Shown here: positions 19,099-28,409 of the stretch, in pieces | Numbering within the stretch: position 1 is the stretch's first letter | How the letters are laid out: each line of letters begins with the position of its first letter | Origin: AWTP1-13 sp963775835 | Lineage (GTDB): Bacteria > Pseudomonadota > Alphaproteobacteria > Rhizobiales > Hyphomicrobiaceae | Reading direction: 5' to 3' | Assembly: GCA_963775835.1 (NCBI GenBank) | Contig: CAVZKV010000002.1 | Coordinates: forward strand, 248,001-312,000 | Length of the DNA: 64,000 nt | Translations under genes and position numbers: made by a program | The notes under the pieces: generated by a model | Database searches by the model: none | Seen by the model: only the letters and a program-made list of their open reading frames with translations | Told to the model about the DNA's origin: nothing

Positions 19099-19624
19099 GG
19101 TTTCGTATCCGCACTTTTACTGAAAATTTGGCAGCACGCTTCGTCCTGAGTGTGACCAGAACCGCAAAACGCCTCGGACGAAGCCAAAATACGCGCATTG
19201 CCCGCCACGAGAAAGCTAAGGCGCAAAATCAAGTTACCCGCCAAAAAAGCCCTGCGATCTGGACGGGCGCACTTCTGTGCCGCCCGGCTCCGCGGCCACG
19301 GGGGTTAGACCCCTTTCCGACGGGCTCCCCTTAAGGCTTGGACTCAGATTGGCGCCCTCGCTGCAGCCGAGGTCAACTGACCAAAGGGCAGTGCACGGAC
19401 CGCACCGACGCGGCGGGCGGCCCTACGGCCGCCCCCAAGCCAAGTCTTTGACATAATTTTGTATTTGCAACAAGCGGGTCGCGCCGCTGGACCTTGGTCA
19501 GACCATCATTCCAGCCCTTACGTCCGATTGTCTATTGCCCCGGGCGACCTTATGCTAGACGGCCGAATAAGCCTGCCTGTGGCGCTGTCCGCAGGATGCA
19601 ATTGCTGTGGGATTGAGTGAGGCG
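19099..19624. other. Divergent intergenic region with a GC hairpin
   Basis: 526 bases lie between the TAXI gene (minus) and the RTX-like gene (plus). A perfect inverted repeat gggcggcc-ctac-ggccgccc sits at 19415-19434, and a TTGACA element at 19448-19453 could be a -35 box for the RTX-like gene, though no good -10 follows at the right distance. I see no convincing gene. Confidence 0.45.
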
Positions 19625-21649
19625 ATGTCGATACAGTCAGGTTCGAAGCTTAAGAATGCGCGCCCTGTCGCGAGCATTCCGGCATCGCCGATAGCTCCGG
19701 CATCGACGGTCAACGAGATCAGCCTGCTCGAGCGGGTGTCGATCCTGGCCAGTATCCTCTTGTCGCTCAAGCAGTCGGTCGGAAGCACGGCGGCGGTCGC
19801 CCAGACCGCCGCGGCGGAGGCGACCGGAGAGGATGGGGCGAGCAGCGAAACCGGTGCAGCTGGGGAGCTGGTCATCAGCCCTCCGCAGGCCATTGAGATC
19901 GTACGTCTGCCTGAAAGTCTTAGTACGGACAGCCACTCGCCCGCGCAGGGTAGCGCCAATCCCGCAGGGTTCACCGAGCACCGTCTGGCGGCGGAGGCAG
20001 GCGCAGATCCCATCGCCCCGCCACCGCAAGCCGATGCCTTGCTGAAGCCGATCGCGCACCGAGGTTCCTCGACGTCGCCGTCTGTGCTCAAGATCGACGT
20101 CGTCGACGACAAGGCCGGCTCGGCGCCCCTGTCCCTGGAAAAGCTGGTGGTGGCAACGCCGGTGAGCGATGTCATCGTCAGCCCGATACCGAAAACCACC
20201 TTCGTGTTCACGGGCACGCCCGGCCCTGACAATTTCGATATCTTCGTCGGCACCGGCCAGGGCAATACCATCGACTTCTCCCAGCTTACGGACCTGGTCC
20301 CGCCGGCCAACCCGCAACAAGCCGGGGCGGGAGATGCAATCAAGCAAGATCCGCGGCGGCCAACGGCTTCCTAATGGACCTCGCTGCCGCAAGACAGACA
20401 ATCGAAACCCCGGATGGTCCCGTGACCGTCCAAGTCTGGAACTCGATGGCGAATGGCAAAGCCACAACAGCGGTGGCCCATCTTGAGAACATTGACAATG
20501 TCGTGGGGACCATTGGCAACGACATCGTCAAAGGCAACGGCAACGCCAATACGTTCACCTACACGGCTGCCGACGGTACCCACGACGGGCAAAGCGCCAG
20601 CTATGGTTTCGACATCTACTATGGCGGGCCTAGCGACGCGGCGGGCGACCTAGGGGATACCGCCGATTTCAGCAGGCTCGGTACGCAGGCCAGCGCCGCG
20701 GCGGCGGCGCCGCGGCTCCGCGCCAAACCTGCTGCCCCACGACGCCAAGGGCATCACCGTCGATCTGGCGCAGTCGGTGACGATTGCAACCGTCGATCCG
20801 ATGACCGGCGAGACTTCGACCGTCACTGGCTCGCTGGTGTCCACCATCGGTGGTGCCGCGCAGACCGACCTCGCTTTGCTGGCCTGGACGGCGCATGAGA
20901 ATGGCAGCGAGGGGTATTCGACGATCGAGAACATCGTCACCTCCGGCGGCGCCGATGCCATTTGGGGTGGCGATGCCGACAATACCGTGGTCGTGAGCGG
21001 CGATGGCACGAACGGTCCGGTTTATTTCGATGGTCGCGGATCAAACGACACCATCGATTTTAGCCGGCTGGAGTTGCCGGACGCAAATTCAGGTATCGAG
21101 GTCCATCTCAATCAGACCACCAACGGCGTGACCGATCCAACAGGTGCCACGCAGTCCGATGTCACTCAGGTTTTCTTGGTGAGCGGGCAAGGCGGTGGCA
21201 GCGACGACGTCACGCCGGTCGCTCAGGTCCGAGATGTCGAAAACGTTGTCGGGTCGTGCGGCAACGACATCATCGAAGGTGACCGCAACGACAACGTCAT
21301 GACCGGCGGAGGAGGTTCCGATACCTTCGTCTTTAGCGACGTGGCCGTGGTCGATGGTCGAGGCATCACTGACATCGGGCACGACATCATCCGCGATTTC
21401 CGGCGCGGTGGCATCGATGATGACGACCATTTGGTGTTCGATTCCAAGATCTTCAATTTCCACGATGGCAGCAGTCTCGATTGGTTGCAGCAGTTGCTCA
21501 ACAACAATCAGATCCGTGATGACGATGAGGGCACGATCATCTGGATCGACGACAACAATTCGATCACACTGCAGAACTACGACCTCGACGACTATTCCGG
21601 TCACGACCTGGGCTTGGCGGCCTATTCGTCCTGGATCGTTTTCGTGTGA
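19625..21649 (+). CDS. RTX-like calcium-binding secreted protein (two frameshifts)
   Basis: Joined across two shifts (near 20330-20370 and 20700-20730) this encodes about 675 residues. The first 200 residues are low-complexity, with no signal peptide, and contain a conserved-looking segment (EISLLERVSILASILLSL). The rest contains degenerate RTX-type Gly/Asp/Asn stretches such as IGNDIVKGNGNANTFTYT, GGADAIWGGDADNTVV and CGNDIIEGDRNDNVMTGGGG followed by SDTFVF. These bind calcium in type I secreted proteins. The C-terminus is acidic and ends in hydrophobic residues, consistent with a type I secretion signal. No ABC/HlyD export genes are adjacent. The start could instead be the GTG at 19607. The enzymatic role, if any, is unknown. 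Confidence 0.75.
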
Positions 21650-21863
21650 CCCGCGGCGCCGATAGGCTCACCGCTAGCGCAGCGCCTCGCATGCGGGATG
21701 CGAGCACGGCGCATCGTTCCCGCCTTGCCGCCACCTGGACAGCTGACCCGTCGCCGGCCTAGTCTCCGACCCTCAGACCGGCCAAACTCGCGGGTGCCGC
21801 ACCAGCGCGGGCCGTCGCTTGGGGCTGTTAAGCGTCGTCGTCCAGCCGGAAAGGCTTTTAGGC

Positions 21864-22661
21864 ATGCTGATCAATCGCGCCGCAGGCAATCTTTATTACG
21901 ATCTGGTAGGGCCACAGGACGCGTCCGTCGTCTGTTTTACCCACTCGTTGGCATCCGACGGCGGCATGTGGGCGGAGCAGGTGCCGCCGTTGCTGGCCGC
22001 CGGCTATCGCGTCTTACGCCTTGACATGCGCGGCCACGGCGGCAGCGATCCGGTCGCGGGCGACTATACGATGACCCAACTTGCCGATGATGCGGCCGAA
22101 GCCTTGGATTTCCTCGGCATCACGCGGGTGCATTTCATTGGTCTATCGATCGGCGGCATGCTGGGCCAGGCCTTCGCCATCAAGCATGCCCAGCGCCTCC
22201 TTTCGGCGATGTTGTGCGATACCTCGCCGCAAACGCCCCCCGGGGCGCATGAGGCCTGGGCTCCGCGCATTGCCGCCGTCAAGGGTGCCAGCTCGGTGGC
22301 GCCGCTCGCCGATCCCACCATGGAGCGTTGGTTCACCGATGCCTACAAGCCCCGCAATCCCGGCCGCTGGAAGCAAATCCACGCCAGCATCGGCGCCACC
22401 ACGGCGGCGGGATACCTCGGCTGTGCGGCCGCCATCCTCAATTTCGACTTCATAGCGGACCTGGCCAGGCTGACGGTGCCGACGTTGGTGGTTTGCGGCT
22501 CCGACGACCAGGGCACGCCCCCGGCTGGCAACAAGCGCATTGCCGAGCTCGTCCCAGGTGGGCGCTACGAGGAGATCGCCAATGCCCGCCATTTTCCCAA
22601 TGTCGAGCATCCCGATGCGTTCAACCGCCTTATGATGCAATGGCTCGCCGCACGGCGCTGA
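21864..22661 (+). CDS. Alpha/beta hydrolase, 3-oxoadipate enol-lactonase-like
   Basis: This 265-residue protein has the alpha/beta hydrolase catalytic triad: nucleophile Ser in GLSIGGMLGQA near residue 95, acid Asp in CGSDDQGTP near residue 216 and His in ANARHFPNVEHP near residue 245. The oxyanion region reads THSLASDGGMW and the strand-turn RLDMRGHGGSD is typical. Overall it looks most like PcaD, the enol-lactonase of the beta-ketoadipate pathway, but no other pca gene is near, so another ester or lactone is possible. The start at 21864 is preferred over the ATG at 21819 because it begins the family-like part. Confidence 0.85.
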   Translation: MLINRAAGNLYYDLVGPQDASVVCFTHSLASDGGMWAEQVPPLLAAGYRVLRLDMRGHGGSDPVAGDYTMTQLADDAAEALDFLGITRVHFIGLSIGGMLGQAFAIKHAQRLLSAMLCDTSPQTPPGAHEAWAPRIAAVKGASSVAPLADPTMERWFTDAYKPRNPGRWKQIHASIGATTAAGYLGCAAAILNFDFIADLARLTVPTLVVCGSDDQGTPPAGNKRIAELVPGGRYEEIANARHFPNVEHPDAFNRLMMQWLAARR

Positions 22662-22676
22662 GACCCAAGACGCCGT

Positions 22677-23915
22677 TCAGTGGCGGGCATTGGCCGCTGC
22701 CTCCGCCGGCCACAGCTCGCTGCGCCAGTTGAACGCAATGATGAGGGTGCACATCAGACCCACGCAAGCATAGAGCGTGGCGGTGGTGTGGAACCCTACC
22801 AGATCGATCAAGGCTCCCGCCACGGGCAAACCAATCGGTAGGCTGTAGATCGCGAGCATGCGCACGCCCATGACGCGACCGCGAAATGCGGCGCTGGTCG
22901 TGCGTAGCAGCAGTACTGCCAGCGTCACCATGCAGAAGCTTTGCGCGAAACCCGCAAGCATGAGCATGACGATGCCGCCGAAGGGGTGTGCGAGCCTGGC
23001 AAACATCAGGAGGGCGACGTACCAGGCGAGGGTGGCGATGATCATCGCGCGTCCGGGCCGGATGGTGCTGCGTTGGCTTACCACCATCGAGCCCAGCAAG
23101 GCGCCCATGGCAAAGCTGGCAGCCAGATATCCGAGCCCAGTCTGATCGATCTGGTAGATCTCGCGGGCGACATAGGGCAGCAGTCCGTTGGAGAGGGGAT
23201 AGGCCGTCAGATTGACCAGAAAGGCCAACCACATGGCGGCCAGAAGCTGCGGTCTCGCCCAGACATAGGCAAGGCCCGCGCGCAAATCGCTCCAGGGCGA
23301 GGGCCGCGGCTGCACGGCGGCGATCGCGCCTGGATCGGCGCCCGACGGGCTCTTGCCGATGGCCGCGGTCAGAATGAAGCCCATGGCATAAAAGCTCGCC
23401 ACCACGATATAGGTCGGCCCCAGGCCGAAGGCCGCAAACAGGCCGGCCCCCGTAAGCGCGCCCACCACGCGTGCCATGTCGGTGGTCGTGCGCGAAATAC
23501 CCAGCGCCGGCATCAGCCGCTCCGTTGGCATGGAATTGGCGATCAGCGCCGAGCGCACGCCCAGGTCCGAAGGCCGAACCAATCCCATGAGGGCCGTCAC
23601 GATCAGCACGACCATTGGGCTCGGCGTACCCGCCAAGGCGATGCTCATCAAGGTGGTGGAAAGGATCGTGTAGAATATGCGCATGCCGCAGAGCAGGTTG
23701 CGGTGGCCGATGCGATCACCCGCGACCCCAAACACGGGCGCAACCAGCGTGCCGGTGAACTGCAATGCCCCGAACAGGGTGAGCAGGAGCACCGAGTCCG
23801 TTACGACCAGCACGTACCAGCCCAGAATCAACGTCTCCATCTCGAAGGCGCACGAGGTCAAAAGGTCGGCGGGCCACTGCAGGCGGTAGCTACGCAACTG
23901 AAAGGGCGCCAGCAT
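22677..23915 (-). CDS. MFS transporter, DHA3/EntS-like exporter
   Basis: This 412-residue inner-membrane protein has about twelve hydrophobic segments in the MFS pattern. The loop between the second and third helices reads GVAGDRIGHRNLL, the MFS motif A region, and FQLRSYRLQWPADLLTSCAFEMETL starts the protein in two parts around residue 5. The general look matches the DHA3/enterobactin-exporter group, which pump out siderophores or drugs. The start at 23915 is set by a GAGGG site; the upstream open frame is not membrane-like. It converges on the hydrolase gene with 15 bases between the stops. Confidence 0.85.
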   Translation of the reverse strand: MLAPFQLRSYRLQWPADLLTSCAFEMETLILGWYVLVVTDSVLLLTLFGALQFTGTLVAPVFGVAGDRIGHRNLLCGMRIFYTILSTTLMSIALAGTPSPMVVLIVTALMGLVRPSDLGVRSALIANSMPTERLMPALGISRTTTDMARVVGALTGAGLFAAFGLGPTYIVVASFYAMGFILTAAIGKSPSGADPGAIAAVQPRPSPWSDLRAGLAYVWARPQLLAAMWLAFLVNLTAYPLSNGLLPYVAREIYQIDQTGLGYLAASFAMGALLGSMVVSQRSTIRPGRAMIIATLAWYVALLMFARLAHPFGGIVMLMLAGFAQSFCMVTLAVLLLRTTSAAFRGRVMGVRMLAIYSLPIGLPVAGALIDLVGFHTTATLYACVGLMCTLIIAFNWRSELWPAEAAANARH

Positions 23916-24661
23916 TTGCGCCCTCAAAAGCGGGCTCACGTCACAGCCATGCGATTCATCGAAATTTCCGCCCCCCTGAGCCCGCGCCTCGCACTTGCCC
24001 GGCACACCGGGCGCCCTGAACAATAGACAGGCGGGCTGCTGAATTGGAAGGCAGCTTATCGGCCGCGGCCCTTAGCGCGCTGTCCCAGGCGTTGGCCGCG
24101 CGCGGATCTCACCCCCGAGTCCCTGCGGCTACGCGTTTGCAGCATGGCTCACCCCCATTCTTGAGGTGTCCCCGGGCATCGTTTGGGTGCTAACACGCCC
24201 GCGCGTTGAGGCCCATATCGATCCTGCAAAACCGTGAACTTGGCCGCTTTGTTCCCGCTCAAAGCCGGTCTCGACGACTGGGCCGCATGCCCCGGAACGG
24301 CCGCCGGGGATCGCAGTTTTACGAGGCGAACAACACAAGACGGCCGCTGTGGGCTCGCTTCCCGCGCCGCGACCGACCGATGAGCATAAGCTGGAGCGCT
24401 AAAATGCCAAAATTTGCCAGGGTCGCGATGGTCCGCGCCGGCGCCACGACGAAACTCAATAGCTGGAGTTTCACCGCCATCGACCGCGAGGTGATGCGAT
24501 TTGGCGCCGTCGCCGTGGCCTGGATCGTGCGTTGGTCTGGACGCGGTACACTGGCCTATTACCGCGCGCGACATCGCCCGTTGGCGGGGCCGGCGCCAGG
24601 GGCGCGTCTGCCGCAGTAGCCCCCTGGCAAGCAACCGCCGTGCCGCTGTTCATCGCGGTCT
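23916..24661. other. Intergenic region with only weak open frames
   Basis: 746 bases between the MFS gene start and the end of the caspase-like gene. A plus-strand frame from ATG 24380 to 24619 could encode about 79 basic residues, but there is no ribosome binding site or family resemblance. The MFS promoter should be in the left part. Nothing else was recognised. Confidence 0.4.
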
Positions 24662-25855
24662 TTACTTTGCGGCATCCTTGGACATCGCGCCGGCTTGGGC
24701 GCCGGCTTGGGCGCCGGCTTGGGCTTCGAGCTGCGCAATCTCGTCACGCAGAAGCTTCTGCTCCTGGCCGCGGCGCGCCATCTGCAACTGGATGCTGCCG
24801 ATCTCACGATTGAGTGCTCCTCGCGCGTTCGGATCGCTCACAGGTCCATACTTGCGATAGGTCTCGAAAATCCGTTGCTGATCGGCGCGGTTCGACTCAT
24901 CGAGCTGTCGTACCCGCTCCTTGAGCTGCTCGAGTTTCACCAAGTTCAGCGTCCGATTTGGATCGGTTCTGCGTGCCAGCTCCCGCTCCAGTTGTTCCAG
25001 GCGCTGCTGCATCGCCTCCGTTTCCGGCGCGGCGCCCCCGGGGGTTAGTCGCGGCAGCCCACCCGGCGCGGCGGCGAGATGAAAATAAAAATCCCCCGTC
25101 AGGGCCGAGTGGTCCCACGGCACCTGCTTGCCGTTGGTCGTCGCCAGCACCTGTTTGCGCACCTCGATCATGACGGTGGTCAAATTGCGTCCCGGTTCCT
25201 TGAGACCCTCGAGCAATGCCGCCGTAAATGGTGAGTTACGTCCCTGGCCGTCGAGCGCAACGTTGCCGGGCTGCGTGGAATAGGCAATGAAGGTGCCAAC
25301 ACCGGTCTGGACCTGCGCCAAGCCGCTGCCGATGCTGGCCGAGCGGGTACCCATCGAACGCGCCAAATTTCGCGTCAACGGATTGTCGCGACAGGCGTCG
25401 AGAAAAACGATGTTGGTCTTGCCGTCGCGATCGAGCTCCATCTGTCGCAGAATGAAATCGAGACTGACGGATTCAAAATCGAGGTCGCGCTCTGTTTGTA
25501 GCCGGGCGTCGACCGGAAGCAAGTGATTGCGGCCCGAAACCTGCAGGCCATGACCGGCGTAGAACAGCACCCCGGTGTCCGCCTGCGGCAGCACGTGGGA
25601 GAACTCGCGCACCTTTGCGTCGAAAGCGCGCTTGTCCAGATCGAGCCCAAGGATGATCTCGAAGCCCGCCTCCTTCAGCGCCTCGCCGATATCGCTGGCG
25701 TCATTGGCTGGGTTGGCCAGGGCGGTGGCGTTGACGTAAGCCGAATTGCCGATCACCAACGCCACCCGCTTCTGCGCGGTGGCAGGGACACTGAGCACGA
25801 GCGGGCAGATTAACGCGAGGCCGAAGGTCAGCCGCTGCATGGCATTGTCTGGCAT
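24662..25855 (-). CDS. Secreted caspase-family protein with C-terminal coiled coil
   Basis: This 397-residue protein has a signal peptide (hydrophobic residues 6-20, PATAQ cleavage region) and a peptidase C14 (metacaspase-like) domain to about residue 250. The catalytic His lies in LFYAGHGLQVSGRNHLLP and the Cys in VFLDACRDNPLTRNLA; ALVIGNSAY opens the fold. From about residue 265 a Gln/Glu/Arg-rich coiled coil follows, ending in a tetrapeptide repeat (QAGAQAGAQAGA). The start at 25855 has a GGGGGAG site. Alphaproteobacterial proteins of this type are common, but their substrates are mostly unknown. It acts in the periplasm or outside. Confidence 0.88.
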   Translation of the reverse strand: MPDNAMQRLTFGLALICPLVLSVPATAQKRVALVIGNSAYVNATALANPANDASDIGEALKEAGFEIILGLDLDKRAFDAKVREFSHVLPQADTGVLFYAGHGLQVSGRNHLLPVDARLQTERDLDFESVSLDFILRQMELDRDGKTNIVFLDACRDNPLTRNLARSMGTRSASIGSGLAQVQTGVGTFIAYSTQPGNVALDGQGRNSPFTAALLEGLKEPGRNLTTVMIEVRKQVLATTNGKQVPWDHSALTGDFYFHLAAAPGGLPRLTPGGAAPETEAMQQRLEQLERELARRTDPNRTLNLVKLEQLKERVRQLDESNRADQQRIFETYRKYGPVSDPNARGALNREIGSIQLQMARRGQEQKLLRDEIAQLEAQAGAQAGAQAGAMSKDAAK

Positions 25856-26000
25856 AGCGCGCTCCCCCATGCTTGATCCCAAGCTTGGGCCATGTCCACC
25901 ATGCGAATTGGACCGGACCAAGACGGCAGGCCGCAATCGGCGGCTTTTGCGGCTTTCCCGCCCCGCGTGCACCCGCTAGCGCAGCAGGGCGCTGCGCCGG

Positions 26001-27216
26001 CTAGGCGGCCATGGCCGTTTTGAGATTGGCATCGATCTTGTCCAGGAAGGCCGTGGTCGACAGCCACTTCTGTTGATCACCCACCAACAAGGCCAAGTCC
26101 TTGGTCATGTCGCCGGCCTCGACCGTGTCGATGCAGACCTTTTCCAAGGTGGACGCGAAACGGCCGAGCTCGGCGTTGTTGTCAAGCTTGGCACGGTGCG
26201 CCAGGCCGCGCGTCCAGGCGAAGATGGAAGCCATCGAGTTCGTCGAGGTCTCCTTGCCCTGCTGGTATTGGCGATAGTGGCGCGTGACCGTGCCGTGGGC
26301 GGCCTCCGATTCGACGACGCCGCCATCCGGTGTCATCAGGACGCTGGTCATGAGGCCAAGGGAGCCGAAGCCCTGCGCGGCCGTGTCCGACTGTACGTCG
26401 CCGTCGTAGTTCTTGCACGCCCACACATAGCCGCCGGACCATTTCAGCGCCGCCGCCACCATATCGTCGATCAGGCGGTGCTCGTAGGTGAGTTTCCTCT
26501 TGTCGAATTCGGCTTTGAACTCGCGCTCGAACACCTCCTGGAAAATGTCTTTGAAGCGGCCGTCGTAGACCTTGAGGATGGTGTTCTTGGTTGACAGGTA
26601 GACGGGGTAGTTGCGGGCCAGCCCATAGTTGAAGGACGCGCGCGCGAAATCGCGGATCGAGTTCATCGAGGTTGTACATTGCCATGGTCACGCCGGCACC
26701 GGGCGACTTGAAGACCTCGCGTTCGATCACCTTGCCGTCGTCACCAACGAACTTGAGCGTGATCGTGCCCTTGCCGGGAAACTTGAAATCGGTGGCGCGA
26801 TACTGATCGGCATAGGCGTGGCGCCCGATCACGAACGGCTGCGTCCAGCCGGGCACGAGCCGCGGCACGTTTTTGCAGATGATGGGCTCACGGAAAATGA
26901 CGCCGCCCAGAATATTGCGGATCGTGCCGTTGGGCGATTTCCACATGTCCTTGAGGTTGAATTCTTTGACGCGGCCCTCGTCCGGCGTGATGGTGGCGCA
27001 TTTGACCGCCACGCCGTGCTTTTTGGTGGCATTCGCGGCGTCGATCGTGACTTGGTCGTTGGTCTTATCGCGATTCTCGATGCCCAGGTCGTAGTACTCA
27101 AGGTTCAGCTCGAGGTAGGGATGGATCAGCTTGTCCTTGATGAGCTGCCAGATGATCCGCGTCATCTCATCGCCGTCCATCTCGACGACGGTGCCGGTGA
27201 CCTTGATCTTCTGCAT
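26001..27216 (-). CDS. icd: NADP-dependent isocitrate dehydrogenase (one frameshift)
   Basis: This TCA-cycle enzyme oxidises isocitrate to 2-oxoglutarate with NADP. The N-terminal part (MQKIKVTGTVVEMDGDEMTR onward) and C-terminal part (RKLTYEHRLIDDMVAAALKW, then VWACKNYDGDVQSD and EAAHGTVTRHY) match the eukaryote-like homodimeric NADP-IDH of alphaproteobacteria. One extra base at about 26661 breaks the frame between MYNLDE and SIRDFARASF; without it the protein is 404 residues, the normal length. The start has a GGAGGGA site. An indel in this central enzyme is far more likely a sequence error than a true loss. Confidence 0.94.
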
Positions 27217-27357
27217 GGAAGCTCCCTCCAATCGCGTCGCGCCAAAGCGCCGCCCTCTTAGCACCGGTGCGGCCCTGCGCAAAGGTTGCTGGCGCCGCAC
27301 TGGCCGACAACTCTCGACACCGCCACGGCTTTTGGGCACCGTTTGGGGAGGCCATGC

Positions 27358-27412
27358 CCAGGAGCCGGCTCCCAGCCGCCCCAGGAGCCGCCCAGGAGCC
27401 GGCCAGGAGCCG
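27358..27412 (+). repeat. Short CCAGGAGCCG repeats in front of a hydrolase gene
   Basis: The decamer ccaggagccg occurs at 27358, 27381, 27392 and 27403, the last three at 11-base spacing, just before the hydrolase ATG at 27415. Each copy contains AGGAG, so the array presents several possible ribosome binding sites. Confidence 0.7.
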
Positions 27413-27414
27413 CC

Positions 27415-28303
27415 ATGCGTAAGCTCACAGTTCGCGTGAACGGGATCGACCTCTACCTGCGCACCGTGGGCGATGCCAACGCCCCGCTGATCCGGTTTTT
27501 TGCATGGCTTTCCGGAATACTCGGGGGCCTTGGGAGGAGGTCCTGCCCGCCTTCGCCGACCGGTTTGATGCGGCGGCGCCGGACCAGCGGGGCTACGCCC
27601 TCTCAGGCAAGCCCGTTGGCCTGGAGGCCTATCGCATCAAGCAAATTGCCGCGCGACGTGCTCGCCTGGCAGATCGGCTGTCGCCGGATCGCCCCTTCAG
27701 CATCGTGGCTCACGATGGGGGTGCCGCCGTCGCCTATGCGACCGCGATCGCCGCCCCCAGGCGTGTGGCAAGGCTGGTGGTCTTCAACGGCGTGCACCCT
27801 GGCCCCTTTCAGCGCGCGCTGCTGGAGGCTGAGGCCCAGCGCGCGGCCAGTGCCTACATCTATGAGCTGCGCCACCCACAGGCCGAGGCAAAACTGTCGG
27901 CCAACCGCTACCAGAAGCTCCTCGGCATGCTGAGCCGGTTCGGTCCGCAGCCCTGACTGACGCCCGCCAAAGCGGCAGGGGACCTCGCAGCCTGGTCGGC
28001 ATCGGGTGCCCTGACGGGCATGCTCAACTGGATCGGCCAACGCCCCTGCTGGTGCCCAAAGTGGGCGAGCGGGTCGATCTTGGCGCGCTGCCCAAGCGCG
28101 ATCCCGACCGGTTAGGCGTGCGCATGCCGCACCTGCTGATCTGGGGGATGGACGACCAGGCGCTGCTGCCGGTGTCTTGGGCGACCCTGCCGGACCACGG
28201 CGACGACCTGGCGATAGGCAAGATTGCCGGCGCCGACCACTGGCTTGTGCACCAGAAGACCGACGAGGTGACGGGGCTGATCGACGACTTTTTGCCGGGC
28301 TAA
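27415..28303 (+). pseudogene. Alpha/beta hydrolase (epoxide hydrolase-like), disrupted
   Basis: The frame starts MRKLTVRVNGIDLYL. It then needs removal of one T from the T-run near 27500 and another near 27530 to read the oxyanion motif LHGFPEYSGAWEEVLP. The next part is intact (APDQRGYALSGKP, then VAHDGGAAVAYA with Asp as the likely nucleophile) until an in-frame TGA at 27954-27956. After that LTPAKAAGDLAAW and GALTGMLNW continue in frame, a base is missing near 28035, and the last part (PHLLIWGMDDQALLP to LIDDFLPG, with His in GADHWLVH) runs to 28303. Fold and triad suggest an epoxide hydrolase or haloalkane dehalogenase-like enzyme. The in-frame stop and the deletion make real decay more plausible here than in recJ or icd. 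Confidence 0.7.
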
Positions 28304-28409
28304 AGCGCCGCGCCGGGTGCGCGCCCGCCATGTGCATGAAACGCCCCCGACCGCTACAATGCGCGCTTGAGGCCCGGCGGGTGACGGGCAAGGCATCGAG
28401 CCGCCAGAG

